A program made the position numbers and the translations under genes. From CBDCYS01 sp965226245 (GTDB lineage: Bacteria > Acidobacteriota > Terriglobia > Bryobacterales > UBA6623): a stretch of 64,000 nt of DNA. The notes beneath the pieces were generated by a model. That model did not search any database. It was not told the DNA's origin and saw only the letters and a program-made list of their open reading frames with translations. Shown here piece after piece: positions 44,216 through 53,528 of this stretch (position 1 is the stretch's first letter; each line of letters starts with the position of its first letter). The stretch lies in the NCBI GenBank assembly GCA_965226245.1, contig CBDDCL010000015.1, positions 3,782,001 to 3,846,000 on the forward strand, written 5' to 3'.

Positions 44216-45448
44216 TCATTCCATTGCGAGGACGGCGGCCGGTTGTGAAGGTCTGTGAAGCAGGTGCGCGGCCGAGGTGCAGAACAGCAGGATGATGACG
44301 GCCTGGACCCCGTAGGCCCAGGTGGCGCCGACAAGAATCACGTAAAGAGCCGGGAATAACGCCAATGCGGCCCAGGGAACCGTCCAGTGGTCCGCCATCG
44401 ACGAAACGATAATCGAGCAGGCCGGTACAAGCAGGACACAGTCGCCCGTGTAGGTGTGATAGCTGGTCAGCAAGCCCCCGACCAGCACCATAGCCAAACC
44501 TTCCAAAAACGTTGCCTTCTTCATGACCAGCCAAACGGCAACCGCGACCGCCAGGCAGGAAACCAGCTCGATCAGCGAGCCTCCGGTGACTCCATGGAAC
44601 AAACCGTGCAGGTTGACCATCAGCGCCGGAGCCGGATTGATCACCGGATTGGTCAGAGTCGCGAAGTAATCGAGCGGCCAGCGGGCTCCGGCGGCTAGAA
44701 ATGAGATGGCCATCAAGACCAGGCCGCCCGAGGCAGCGCCGCCAAACATGCGCCAGCGGCGCTGGCCGATAAACAGCAGCGGCAAGAACATGAAGAGATG
44801 AAACTTCATGGCGCAGAAGGAAAAGAAAACACCCGCCGTAAATGGTTTCCCTTGCTCCTGGTAACGAACCGCCAGCGCTATCCATAACAGCAAGAAGAGC
44901 GTATCCTGGCCGGTCAGCAGGGAGAAAAACACCGGCAACGAGAGCAGCGTGAAAATCACCGCATACGTGCGCGACGGAATACGCCAAAGAACCACGAAAG
45001 CGATCACGACCCCCACCCGCACGACAAGATAAATGGCGTAGGCCGTGCGATAGGGGAACCAGCTCAAAGGCGACAGAATGGCCGCGTGAAACGGCATCCT
45101 CGTGAATCGCCAAGAGGGATTGCTTCCCCCCAGCTCCCTGGTGATGATTTCATGGATCTTGTCCGGGTTGTAAACGTCGGGTGTTCCGACCAGGGTCGTG
45201 GCGGCATAGACCGGTGCGAAATCATTTGCGCCTGAGAGCAGCTTTTCCTTTCCCTCGTAATACGCTCCCGCCGCCAGGAACGAAGAGAAGATGAACACAA
45301 GGACCCACCAATAGCTGGGTTCACCAAGGACAGACCGCGGCGCGTGCGTCTGTACCACCCGAACAGCTGGTTTCGATACTGGATGATCCGGAGAGGAAGG
45401 AGGCGTCTGCACGCCTGGTAAGTCAGCTTGTCCCGACATGCTTCGCAT
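44216..45448 (-). CDS. GT87-like polytopic glycosyltransferase
   Basis: About 410 residues if it starts at 45448 (MRSMSGQADL); the frame extends to 45538 with more starts. Ten or so hydrophobic segments follow a polar N-terminus. The large first loop contains NDFAPVYAATTLVGTPDVYN and RFTRMPFHAAILSPLSWFPY, the pattern of DUF2029/GT87 enzymes such as mycobacterial mannosyltransferases, with Asp in the first loop as the likely catalytic residue. It would transfer sugars from polyprenyl carriers outside the membrane. Acceptor unknown. Confidence 0.82.
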   Translation of the reverse strand: MRSMSGQADLPGVQTPPSSPDHPVSKPAVRVVQTHAPRSVLGEPSYWWVLVFIFSSFLAAGAYYEGKEKLLSGANDFAPVYAATTLVGTPDVYNPDKIHEIITRELGGSNPSWRFTRMPFHAAILSPLSWFPYRTAYAIYLVVRVGVVIAFVVLWRIPSRTYAVIFTLLSLPVFFSLLTGQDTLFLLLWIALAVRYQEQGKPFTAGVFFSFCAMKFHLFMFLPLLFIGQRRWRMFGGAASGGLVLMAISFLAAGARWPLDYFATLTNPVINPAPALMVNLHGLFHGVTGGSLIELVSCLAVAVAVWLVMKKATFLEGLAMVLVGGLLTSYHTYTGDCVLLVPACSIIVSSMADHWTVPWAALALFPALYVILVGATWAYGVQAVIILLFCTSAAHLLHRPSQPAAVLAME

Positions 45449-45891
45449 TCTCAAGATAGCATGCCGTTTTGGCGCGGGGCTATCGACTGCACGGTCGCTG
45501 GCTGAATTCAGCCTGCCCCATAGCTTGCTCTCATCCATTTTCTCGCATAGGCCGCTATCTTCTACGACAAGCGGGGCAGCAACTCCAAACTACGATTCCG
45601 GCTCGGTCACGGCTCTGTCGGAAGCGGAATTTCGAAGTGGTCAACTTGGATTGAATCAATGTTCATGCCTTCACTCGCGGTCCCGCCAAAGCGGAAAAAC
45701 GATCATAGACCAATGCAGGGGAGCCGTAACCAATGGAGGGTGCATCGCTTCCAAGAGGCCGATCACGTTGTGGAGGCAACCGCTCCCTCACGGTCACGGC
45801 TCCCCTGAAATTTTCCATACCGCCACTGGAAAAATTCCCGGGGCCGATGGTCCGGGCGGACGGTGCTCGATATAGTGAGAACCAAAGAACG

Positions 45892-48207
45892 ATGGCATCG
45901 AGTAGAACAATCGATGCCCAGCGATTGCTGGGCCATATCGCCACCCAGCCCCGCGGCCGGACCAGCTTCAAGCACCTGGCCCGGCGGCTCGGTGTGCGCG
46001 GGAAGCAGTACGGCGAGCTGGCGAAAAGCCTCAAAGACCTCGTCGCCGAAGGACGCGTCGTCGAATTCCAGCGTGGCCACTACAGCTTGCCCGGCGCCGA
46101 TTCCGAATACATCGCCGGACGATTCAGCCTGCACCGCGACGGCTATGGATTCGTGACCCCGGACCGCCCCGTCCCCGGCGTCGAGGGGGATGTTTTTATT
46201 CCTCCCGCCCGCACCGCGAACGCCATGCACCATGACCGTGTCGTCGTTCGGCTGGGCCGTCTCCCCGAAGACGGGCGCGCCGAGGGGCATGTTCACCGCA
46301 TTCTGAACCGCACCCAAACCTTTGTGGCCGGGCTTTTCCACTTTTCCGAGAAGGGCAGCTACGTTGTTCCTTACGACGAGCGCATCCGGCAGGACATACG
46401 TATCACAAAGGGTCTGGAGCTGCCCGACGCCCAGCAGCAGAGCGAGCGCCTCGGCAACGCCCCAAAACCGAAAATTTCCACGCCCGCGGAACTCGACGGC
46501 TGGATGGTGACCGCGGAGCTGACTCAGTTCCCGGCCCGGACGCAGGAAGCTCGCGGGCAGGTCGTGGAGATCCTCGGACGTCCCGGCGACTTCGGCCTCG
46601 ACGTCGAGATCATCATCCGCAAGTATCATCTGCCGCACCGCTTCTCTCCCGCGGCAGCCGACGAGGCCGAGGCGATCGCTCCCGGCATTCCGGCGGCTGA
46701 GATCGAAAAGCGGCGCGACTTTCGCGACCTCGACATCGTTACGATCGACGGCGAAACCGCCCGCGATTTCGACGACGCCGTCTGGGTCAGCCGTCTCGAG
46801 AACGGCAACTTCTCCCTGCAAGTCCACATCGCTGACGTCAGCCACTACGTCCGCCCGGCGAGCCCGCTGGACGAAGAGGCCCGGCTGCGCGGAACAAGCA
46901 CGTATTTTCCTGACCGCGCGGTTCCCATGCTGCCGGCCAAGCTGTCAACCGATATCTGCTCGCTGAATCCGAAGGCCGACCGCCTGGTGGTCTCAGCTCT
47001 TCTGGAAATTGACAACCGTGGAGAAACCCTCCGCGCCGACTTCTGCCGCGGAGTCATCCGCAGTGTTGAGCGAATGACCTACACCAGCGTCAATCTGGTC
47101 CTCGAAGGCGACGAAGAGCAGCGCGAGCGCTACCGCCACCTGGTCGAACGTTTCCAAGTGATGAGCGAGCTGGAGCAGGTGCTCAATGGCCGGCGGCGAC
47201 GGCGGGGCTCGATCGACTTCGATCTGCCGGAGCCCATCATTGAGTTTGACGAGGACGGGATGATGCAGGGGGTCTCGCGGGCCGAGCGCAACATCGCTCA
47301 CCGCATCATCGAGGAATTCATGCTGGCGGCCAACGAGGCGGTGGCCCGCTTCCTGGAAGAAAAGGGAGTACCGGCTCTTTACCGCATCCACGAAAAGCCG
47401 GACCCGAGGCGGCTGCTGGACTTCGAACAACTGCTGACAACGTTCGGGTATTCACTCGGAGCCGACCTTCCCGTGCGGCGCTTTGGTTTCAGAGAGAGGA
47501 GACGTGACGGGTCGAAGGGGCGCCACACCGTCGATGTTCCCCGCGGCGAATTTGACATCAGTCCGCGCCACTTTCAAAAACTGATCGCCAAGCTCGCGGG
47601 CAAGCCCGAGGAGCGCATCCTGACCCTCCAAATGCTTCGCTCGCTCAAGCAAGCCCGTTACAGCGAAACCAACGACGGCCACTTCGCGCTGGCCACCCCC
47701 GCCTACACGCACTTCACCTCGCCGATTCGCCGCTACCCCGACCTGGTGACTCATCGCATCCTGACCTCGATCCTGGAGGAGGGTCCCAGCAGCCCCTACA
47801 CTGATCCGGCCAGCAAAGGCCCTTACCGGCGTGACGAGCTGGCGGCGATTGCCAACGATTCTTCGTTCACCGAAAGGCGCGCGGCGGATGCGGAGCGGGA
47901 ATTGATCGACTGGAAGAAGGCGCGCTTCATGGAGCGGCATCTTGGCGAGGAGTTTCAAGCGATGGTGGTCTCGGTGATGCGCTTCGGCCTTTTCGTCGAA
48001 CTGGAGGAGATGTTCGTCGAAGGTCTGGTGCCGGTTGAGTCATTCACCGATGAGCGCTTCTACTACCGCGCGAACCTTCAAGCGCTCGTCGCCCAGCACG
48101 GCAAGCAACGGTTCACCGTGGGCGACCGCATTCGGGTCCGAGTCGACCGCGTGAACTACGACGAGATGCGCCCCGAGTTTTCTTGTGTGGGCTCGGGCGT
48201 GGCCTAA
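45892..48207 (+). CDS. rnr: Ribonuclease R
   Basis: The protein has 771 residues from ATG 45892; the frame extends further up but the conserved part begins with IDAQRLLGHIATQPRGR, a winged-helix-like N-terminus. Cold-shock domains follow (GYGFVTPDRPVPGVEGDVFI). The RNB catalytic domain has the acidic motif TIDGETARDFDDAVWV, HIADVSHYV and, near the end, YTHFTSPIRRYPDLVTHRIL. The C-terminal S1 domain (VSVMRFGLFVELEEMFVEGL) is complete. The enzyme degrades structured RNA 3' to 5'. A TATAGT-like -10 lies just upstream. Confidence 0.96.
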   Translation: MASSRTIDAQRLLGHIATQPRGRTSFKHLARRLGVRGKQYGELAKSLKDLVAEGRVVEFQRGHYSLPGADSEYIAGRFSLHRDGYGFVTPDRPVPGVEGDVFIPPARTANAMHHDRVVVRLGRLPEDGRAEGHVHRILNRTQTFVAGLFHFSEKGSYVVPYDERIRQDIRITKGLELPDAQQQSERLGNAPKPKISTPAELDGWMVTAELTQFPARTQEARGQVVEILGRPGDFGLDVEIIIRKYHLPHRFSPAAADEAEAIAPGIPAAEIEKRRDFRDLDIVTIDGETARDFDDAVWVSRLENGNFSLQVHIADVSHYVRPASPLDEEARLRGTSTYFPDRAVPMLPAKLSTDICSLNPKADRLVVSALLEIDNRGETLRADFCRGVIRSVERMTYTSVNLVLEGDEEQRERYRHLVERFQVMSELEQVLNGRRRRRGSIDFDLPEPIIEFDEDGMMQGVSRAERNIAHRIIEEFMLAANEAVARFLEEKGVPALYRIHEKPDPRRLLDFEQLLTTFGYSLGADLPVRRFGFRERRRDGSKGRHTVDVPRGEFDISPRHFQKLIAKLAGKPEERILTLQMLRSLKQARYSETNDGHFALATPAYTHFTSPIRRYPDLVTHRILTSILEEGPSSPYTDPASKGPYRRDELAAIANDSSFTERRAADAERELIDWKKARFMERHLGEEFQAMVVSVMRFGLFVELEEMFVEGLVPVESFTDERFYYRANLQALVAQHGKQRFTVGDRIRVRVDRVNYDEMRPEFSCVGSGVA

Positions 48208-48260
48208 GCTCGGGCGTGGCGCAAGCTCTCAGCTTGCCGCGTCGAGACTCGTGTCGACGC

Positions 48261-48365
48261 CTGAGCCGCGTTCACGCGGCTTGTTTTCCAAGGCCAGTCG
48301 TTTTACGGCTGGTAGGCCGACCGTCCCATCCCAGGCTGGCAGCCCGTTTTCAACGGGCTTCGGTT
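48261..48365. repeat. Dispersed palindromic repeat (GCCACGTTCACGTGGCTTGG family), copy 3
   Basis: GAGCCGCGTTCACGCGGCTT shows a paired change in both arms relative to copy 1. GGCCAGTCGTTTTACGGCTGG and AGCCCGTTTTCAACGGGCT follow. Part of it (AGGCCAGTCGTTTTACGGCT) occurs again at 58727. The 48208-48528 gap has only repeats. Confidence 0.8.
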
Positions 48366-48528
48366 CCGCTGTCTCACGACCGTCTCCCGGCAACTGCGAA
48401 AGGGCCCATCCCCCTGAGGTGGCGTGCGCCTCCCGGGCGGGCCGCGTCGGCCTCCAGGCCGACGTCCTCCAGGCCGACGTCTGGCAGGCAGGAATGCAGC
48501 CCCACGGTTCGTTCGCAATGCCCTGCGG

Positions 48529-49992
48529 CTAGATCTGGCTTCGCACCACGATCGCAAACATTCCCGTATAGATCAGCGCGATCAACACCATCGCAATCTT
48601 GCGCCACAGCGGCGGTTGCAGCTCCTTGGGAAGGAACCTCGTATTTACCCGCAGAATCTGAACGGCGCCAATGGCGAGAATCAGCCCCGCGATGTTAGCG
48701 GACACCTTGAACAATTCCATCGCCGTCCCCCAATTGATCGCAAAGGCTCCCCACACCGTGAACACCGCCAGACCCGTGTAGTAGATCGCGCTGACGTTTC
48801 CCCCGCGCCAGCGGCGCGCCTTCGGGTTGGCCGCCCAAATGATGTCCGTGACGCTTCGCATGAGAATGTCGGTGTTGCCCAGGTGAGTCGAAAACAGCAC
48901 CCAGAAACCGTTCAGCAACGCCAGCATCCAAAATCCTGACCAGAGGTTCCGCGCCATGTATTCGGCCTGGTAGGCTCCCGCGCCGATTTGCGAGATGTCC
49001 GAGCCCGCCGGGATGATGCCGGTCGCCAGATTCACGTTGAGGAACATGCCGACAAAAGCGCCGACACCCCACAGCCAAACCTGATCCGCGCGGACGTACT
49101 TTGACCAAATCTTCCAGCGCCGGAGATTTTCGGTCGAAATGGGAAAGATTTTGCCGATGCCAGAAAGCTTGATCTCTTGCTGTCCGAAGGCGCCGGCAAT
49201 CGCGCCGACCTTGCCGCCCATGCCGAAACCTTTGTCTCGAACCCAGTTTGAAATGGAGAGGTTGCCCATTCCGCCCGAGCCGGCCGTGGCTGCCAGCGCA
49301 CCGAGCAGGACCACGTCGATCCCTTCGGGAATGTAGCCCACCTGGAAGAAACCGGCGATGGATGTGGCCCAATTCGCGGCGGGAACGAAAAAGACATTAA
49401 CGAACAGCAGAAAACCGAAGATCACAACGATCATCACCCAGGAGACATACTCCAGCGTGCGCTCGATCGTCTTGCCCAGGAGAAGGATCACAGCCGTCAG
49501 GCCCATGACCCCGTAGCTCACGTAGGAGAGCGCGGCGGCGTCAGCGTCCTGCGGCATGTGCCCGGCAAAGGCCGCGAACAGGACAGCGGCGCATCCGGCT
49601 GCCAGCGCCGGCAGTCCCAACTGAGCCCCGCCCAGCAGCACCCAGAACGGAGCCCATAACTTGGGGCCGGGACTGAGGCGCATGATGCCGCTGAGGATCG
49701 GCTCTCCCGTGTAGAGCGTGTAACGGATGGATTCGAGGTTAAAGATCACCTGCAGGATGATCGCGAGGGTGGCGACCCAGAACAGGCCCATGCCGTACTG
49801 AACGCCGATCGCCGGCCCCACCAGCCACTCGCCGCCTCCCATCGAAGCGACCAGCATGATGGCTCCAGGGCCGATCACCCGAAACAGATTGCCGGGCGAG
49901 AAGGGCGGCGGCTCGGGCAGGTCATCCTGCTGCCAAGCGGGGAGCAAGCCGGCGTCGATGGGCCCGCCGGAGGGCTGACGTGCGTCGCTCAC
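48529..49992 (-). CDS. Nramp-superfamily membrane transporter
   Basis: The 487-residue protein has about eleven or twelve hydrophobic segments. The opening NLFRVIGPGAIMLVASMGGG corresponds to the first Nramp helix, but the metal-binding DPGN motif is not present; GPGA is found and MGGGEW follows. Another family mark is the region NLSISNWVRDKGFGMG. Similar Nramp-like proteins without the motif occur in Planctomycetes and Acidobacteria and may not carry manganese. The substrate is therefore open. The gene stands alone. Confidence 0.8.
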   Translation of the reverse strand: MSDARQPSGGPIDAGLLPAWQQDDLPEPPPFSPGNLFRVIGPGAIMLVASMGGGEWLVGPAIGVQYGMGLFWVATLAIILQVIFNLESIRYTLYTGEPILSGIMRLSPGPKLWAPFWVLLGGAQLGLPALAAGCAAVLFAAFAGHMPQDADAAALSYVSYGVMGLTAVILLLGKTIERTLEYVSWVMIVVIFGFLLFVNVFFVPAANWATSIAGFFQVGYIPEGIDVVLLGALAATAGSGGMGNLSISNWVRDKGFGMGGKVGAIAGAFGQQEIKLSGIGKIFPISTENLRRWKIWSKYVRADQVWLWGVGAFVGMFLNVNLATGIIPAGSDISQIGAGAYQAEYMARNLWSGFWMLALLNGFWVLFSTHLGNTDILMRSVTDIIWAANPKARRWRGGNVSAIYYTGLAVFTVWGAFAINWGTAMELFKVSANIAGLILAIGAVQILRVNTRFLPKELQPPLWRKIAMVLIALIYTGMFAIVVRSQI

Positions 49993-50097
49993 GAGTTTTT
50001 AGATTGCACTGCTGCGGAGAAGAACCATCTTCCGCTGATGCGAGCCCGCAACCGAGACCGACAGAGATTGGAAGTGTTGACTACCGTTCCCCGGGCG

Positions 50098-50877
50098 CTA
50101 GAAACCCGAGTAAGACCGGGGCACCAGAAGCGCTTTGTGGATTTTCGAGACCGTGCCCTTGTACTTTTCCACCTGTTTTAGCTTGTCCCAATCGGGGTGC
50201 TTGCTGAACTTCGCCCAGCCTTGTTTGAGCTGCTCCTCGCCCGAGTAGACCGTCATGTACGTGAGATTCGGCATCTTCGGGCCAGCCAGCACGCGGCCCA
50301 TGAAGACCGGCTGAATACCGCAGTCGAGGAAGATCGGCACCTCGCCGGAGTTGAACATCTCCACCTTGAGCGTTCCCATTTTCTCCGAATGACTCTCATA
50401 GCTGCGCAGCTCGAACAGCCGTGGCTTGCCTTTCTTGTGCAGCTCGGGAACGGTGGCGCGAGGGAATGCCTTGAACGAAAGCATCAGCTCGGAGTCGATC
50501 CGCGAAAAGCGCGGTTCCTTCTGAGGCGTGCTGAAGTATTTCACGGCCGCGGATTGGTACTTGCCGTCCGCGTCCAGCTTGCCCTGCATCGCCGAGAACT
50601 GCTCAATGGAATCGAACGGGATCAGCAAGTAGACGTTCGGCGCGCCGTCCGGCTTTTCATCCGTAAACACTCCTACCGACCCGATTCCCTGGCGTTGCAA
50701 CGCCGGGAGTAAGCCCTTTTCGAGGTAGACATCCATCTGCGGCATCTCATCGGCTGAGCTGAGATGATAGGTCCTGAATTCGAGGTACTGCTGCTCTTCA
50801 TGTTGAGCGGCGGACACCCCGATAGCGGCAAGTAAGACTGCGCTGAACGCGGTGAAGATTGCTAAATGAGTAGACAT
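50098..50877 (-). CDS. NIPSNAP family protein, exported
   Basis: The protein has 259 residues from ATG 50877. A signal peptide (LAIFTAFSAVLLAAIGVSAA) precedes two ferredoxin-like NIPSNAP repeats: YLEFRTYHLSSADEMPQMDV and, in the second half, RLFELRSYESHSEKMGTLKV. The latter is followed by the typical GIQPVFMGRVLAGPKMPNLT. The family function is unknown; exported versions are common in Acidobacteria and Planctomycetes. A longer frame to 50958 would bury the signal peptide, so the shorter start is preferred. Confidence 0.9.
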   Translation of the reverse strand: MSTHLAIFTAFSAVLLAAIGVSAAQHEEQQYLEFRTYHLSSADEMPQMDVYLEKGLLPALQRQGIGSVGVFTDEKPDGAPNVYLLIPFDSIEQFSAMQGKLDADGKYQSAAVKYFSTPQKEPRFSRIDSELMLSFKAFPRATVPELHKKGKPRLFELRSYESHSEKMGTLKVEMFNSGEVPIFLDCGIQPVFMGRVLAGPKMPNLTYMTVYSGEEQLKQGWAKFSKHPDWDKLKQVEKYKGTVSKIHKALLVPRSYSGF

Positions 50878-51139
50878 GGTGGCCCTTTCCTCCTTCATAC
50901 GCGGAGTTGAAACGTGCTTATAATTGTAGCTGACAAAGCCCCTCGATTGCCGGAGCAAGGTTCACGTGTTTGTCGGCTGTGTAGATTTTCAGGGTCTTTG
51001 GGGGGGGGGAGCTTGCCAAGAGTTCAATCAGGCTCGATTGCCGCGATCTGACAACGCGGTCAATACTCTTTCCGCTTGTGCTCTTTCCGCTTGTCCACCA
51101 AGTTGCGCGGTCGCTCTCCGGCGGCGAGGCGAGCGCCTG

Positions 51140-51424
51140 CTAGACAGCAATACGGAGCGCCCGCAAGAAAGACTCATCGTTGTCTGTCAATGGCAGGCTG
51201 ACACCGTTCGTTTGCGGGATCGGCGTTTCGGCGTGCGCCGGCGTCTCTTGGAAATCGGTCCCGCCCGAAGGTTCCGAAAAGGTTGCGTCTACCGACAGAG
51301 AAACGGCGTATCCAGCTTGCTTGATGTCATCGAGGACGTCCGCCATCGTAGTGGAGTCGGACAGAGTCCGATGGACCGCATCCCCCAACTGCTCCATAAG
51401 GCCTTTTAGTCGCTGATCACTCAC
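51140..51424 (-). CDS. Small uncharacterised protein
   Basis: Ninety-four residues from the GTG at 51424 (VSDQRLKGLMEQLGDAVHRT), with GGAGGG seven bases upstream. The N-terminal half is a helix followed by MADVLDDIKQAGYAVSLSVD. The C-terminus LTDNDESFLRALRIAV resembles that of small proteins often seen in Acidobacteria (a D-x-x-FLRALRI ending). Function unknown. It is not part of an obvious operon. A 10-G run at about 51000-51009 lies downstream. Confidence 0.6.
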   Translation of the reverse strand: MSDQRLKGLMEQLGDAVHRTLSDSTTMADVLDDIKQAGYAVSLSVDATFSEPSGGTDFQETPAHAETPIPQTNGVSLPLTDNDESFLRALRIAV

Positions 51425-51598
51425 GGCACCCTCCGCTTTCCTTATCGTCACCGCCCAAAGACTTGTTGGCTTTTGTTTCTTCGTGGCGGCTCGGGCCTGT
51501 GTATAGATCTAGGCTAACGCCCGACGGGGTATCTGGCTATCAGGTGTCCTGCGGTTTCTAAATAGTCCCAAGGTACCTTTTTTAGCCAAACTTTGGGT

Positions 51599-52625
51599 AT
51601 GGGGTATTTAGTTGACTCCAGTAGCCACAATATGTTGTGGTTGGGGGCATGAAGGAGGACTACCCCCGAAACCTCGTCGAGTTGGAAGCTCGATTCTCGA
51701 CCGAGGAGGCGTGCCGGGAGTACCTGCTGAAGCTGCGCTGGCCGGAGGGGTTCGTGTGCCCGCGCTGTGGGATCCAGTCCTCATGGGCCAGCAAACGCAA
51801 TCTGCTGCTCTGCGCCGACTGCGGTTACCAGGCCTCGGTGACGGCGGGCACGATTTTCCAGGACACCCGCAAGCCCTTGACGTTGTGGTTCCGGGCGGCT
51901 TGGTGGGTGACAACGCAAAAAGGCGGGGCCAGCGCGCTGGAGTTGCAGCGGGTCTTGGGTTTGGGTAGCTATGTAACCGCCTGGACCTGGCTGCACAAGT
52001 TCCGCCGCGCCATGGTGCGCCCCGGTCGCAATCGGCTGGTCGGCCGGGTGGAGGTGGACGAAACGTATGTGGGCGGAGTCGAAGAGGGCGTCCGAGGTCG
52101 CGAAATGGTTGGCAAAGCGTTAGTTGCGGTTGCTGCCGAGGAGGATGGGCGCGGTATGGGTCGCATCCGGCTCCGTCGGATCGCGGATGCCTCAGCGGCG
52201 AGCTTGGAAGCCTTTGTCGAAGAAGCTATCCAACCTGGCAGCCTCGTGCACACCGACGGCTGGGAAGGCTATGCGGGATTGGAGAACAAAGGATACCGCC
52301 ATGAAGTCACCGTGCTGCGCGGGAAGCGGCAATCGGCGAGTAAGCTGCTGCCGAGAGTCCATCGTGTCGCCTCTCTGCTAAAGCGCTGGCTGTTGGGGAC
52401 CCACCAGGGGGCTGTCAGTCACGAGTATTTGGACTACTACCTGGACGAGTTCACGTTCCGCTTCAACCGGCGGACCTCACGGTCGCGCGGCAAACTTTTC
52501 TATCGCCTCCTCCAGCAGGCGGTCGCCGCCGACCCTGCTCCCTATAAGACAATGGTCGAGGCCACCAGGGCCGGCACCCCCACCCCCAAGATGTAGTGGC
52601 TACTGGAGTCAACTAAATACCCCAT
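51599..52625 (+). mobile_element. IS1595-family element, copy 4
   Basis: It is 1027 bp with a perfect 8-bp target duplication CTTTGGGT on both sides and 30-bp perfect inverted ends. The sequence after it (52626-53398) is abnormal. The 51425-51598 gap before it holds no gene. Confidence 0.97.
51649..52596 (+). CDS. IS1595-family transposase, copy 4
   Basis: The 315-residue transposase is identical to that of copies 1 and 2. Zinc ribbon and DDE motifs are intact. Confidence 0.95.
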   Translation: MKEDYPRNLVELEARFSTEEACREYLLKLRWPEGFVCPRCGIQSSWASKRNLLLCADCGYQASVTAGTIFQDTRKPLTLWFRAAWWVTTQKGGASALELQRVLGLGSYVTAWTWLHKFRRAMVRPGRNRLVGRVEVDETYVGGVEEGVRGREMVGKALVAVAAEEDGRGMGRIRLRRIADASAASLEAFVEEAIQPGSLVHTDGWEGYAGLENKGYRHEVTVLRGKRQSASKLLPRVHRVASLLKRWLLGTHQGAVSHEYLDYYLDEFTFRFNRRTSRSRGKLFYRLLQQAVAADPAPYKTMVEATRAGTPTPKM

Positions 52626-53398
52626 CTTTGGGTTTTCCGGCCTAAGCTGTTTTGTTTACCTTAGCTAGTACAAAAGGACCAGCCACACCTACGTCTAGTA
52701 GTACTTTTTTGAAACTGCTTCACGCACACAAAGTACTGAACAGAAACACTTTACGTTCTCATTCAACCGTTTGCCATGTGATCAAATACTTGGGTTACAC
52801 GAATGTAATGTAAGGCAAGGCAAAGTTCATATTGGGCCGGACTACCCCCACCTCGTCCTCCCGACCGAGGAGGCGTGCCGGGAAGAATGCTAGGGGTTCG
52901 TGTGCCCGCGCTGTGGGTGGCCCAATCTGCTGCTCTGCGCCGACTGCGGTTACCAGGCCTCGGTGACGGCGGGCACGATTTTCCAGGACACCCGCAAGCC
53001 CTTGACGTTGTGGTTCCGGGCGGCTTGGTGGGTGACAAGGCATCTGGAGTTGCAGCGGGTCTTGGGTTTGTCCGGCCTAAGTTCCGCCGCGCCATGGTGC
53101 GCCCCGGTTTTCGGTTTACCTGTGGGCGGAGTAGCTAGTACAAAAGGACCAGCCACACCTACGTCTAGTAGCCTCGTGCACACCGACGGCTGGGAAGGCG
53201 ATTTTGGAGAACAAAGGACCCCACGAAACAATCGGCGAGTAAGCTGCTGCCGAGCTTGCAGCGCTGGCTGTTGGGGACCCACCAGGGGGCAAAGTACTGA
53301 ACAGAAACACTTTACGTTCTCATTCAACCGTTTGCCATGTGATCAAATACTTGGGTTATCTCACGAATGTAATGTAAGGCAAGGCAAAGTTCATATTG
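52626..53398. other. Scrambled segment: host sequence repeated and interleaved with IS1595 pieces
   Basis: 52626-52834 is ordinary host sequence. From about 52835 pieces of the IS1595 element appear in their original order but with gaps (for example GACCGAGGAGGCGTGCCGGG, then GTGTGCCCGCGCTGTGGG, then CACCGACGGCTGGGAAGGC). They alternate with blocks of the same host sequence in its original order (53132-53171 repeats host text from the first stretch; 53291-53358 and 53362-53398 repeat 52730-52834). The long open frame across it is chimeric. This is what a consensus of reads with and without the IS would look like, so I treat it as a probable assembly artefact. Confidence 0.8.
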
Positions 53399-53528
53399 CC
53401 TGGCGGTTGGTTCGGTATCTAATGAAGATTTCGAGAGAACGAGAGCTCTTGCCGGAAAGGCGGAGCTTTTCCCTGACGGCACACGAGCGGGCCCGTCGGC
53501 GGTTCATCTTGCGATGTTTGCCAACCCA

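Noticed and set aside
45763..46845. A 360-codon frame antisense to RNase R
   Set aside because: It mirrors the codon bias of rnr; the plus-strand protein is fully conserved.
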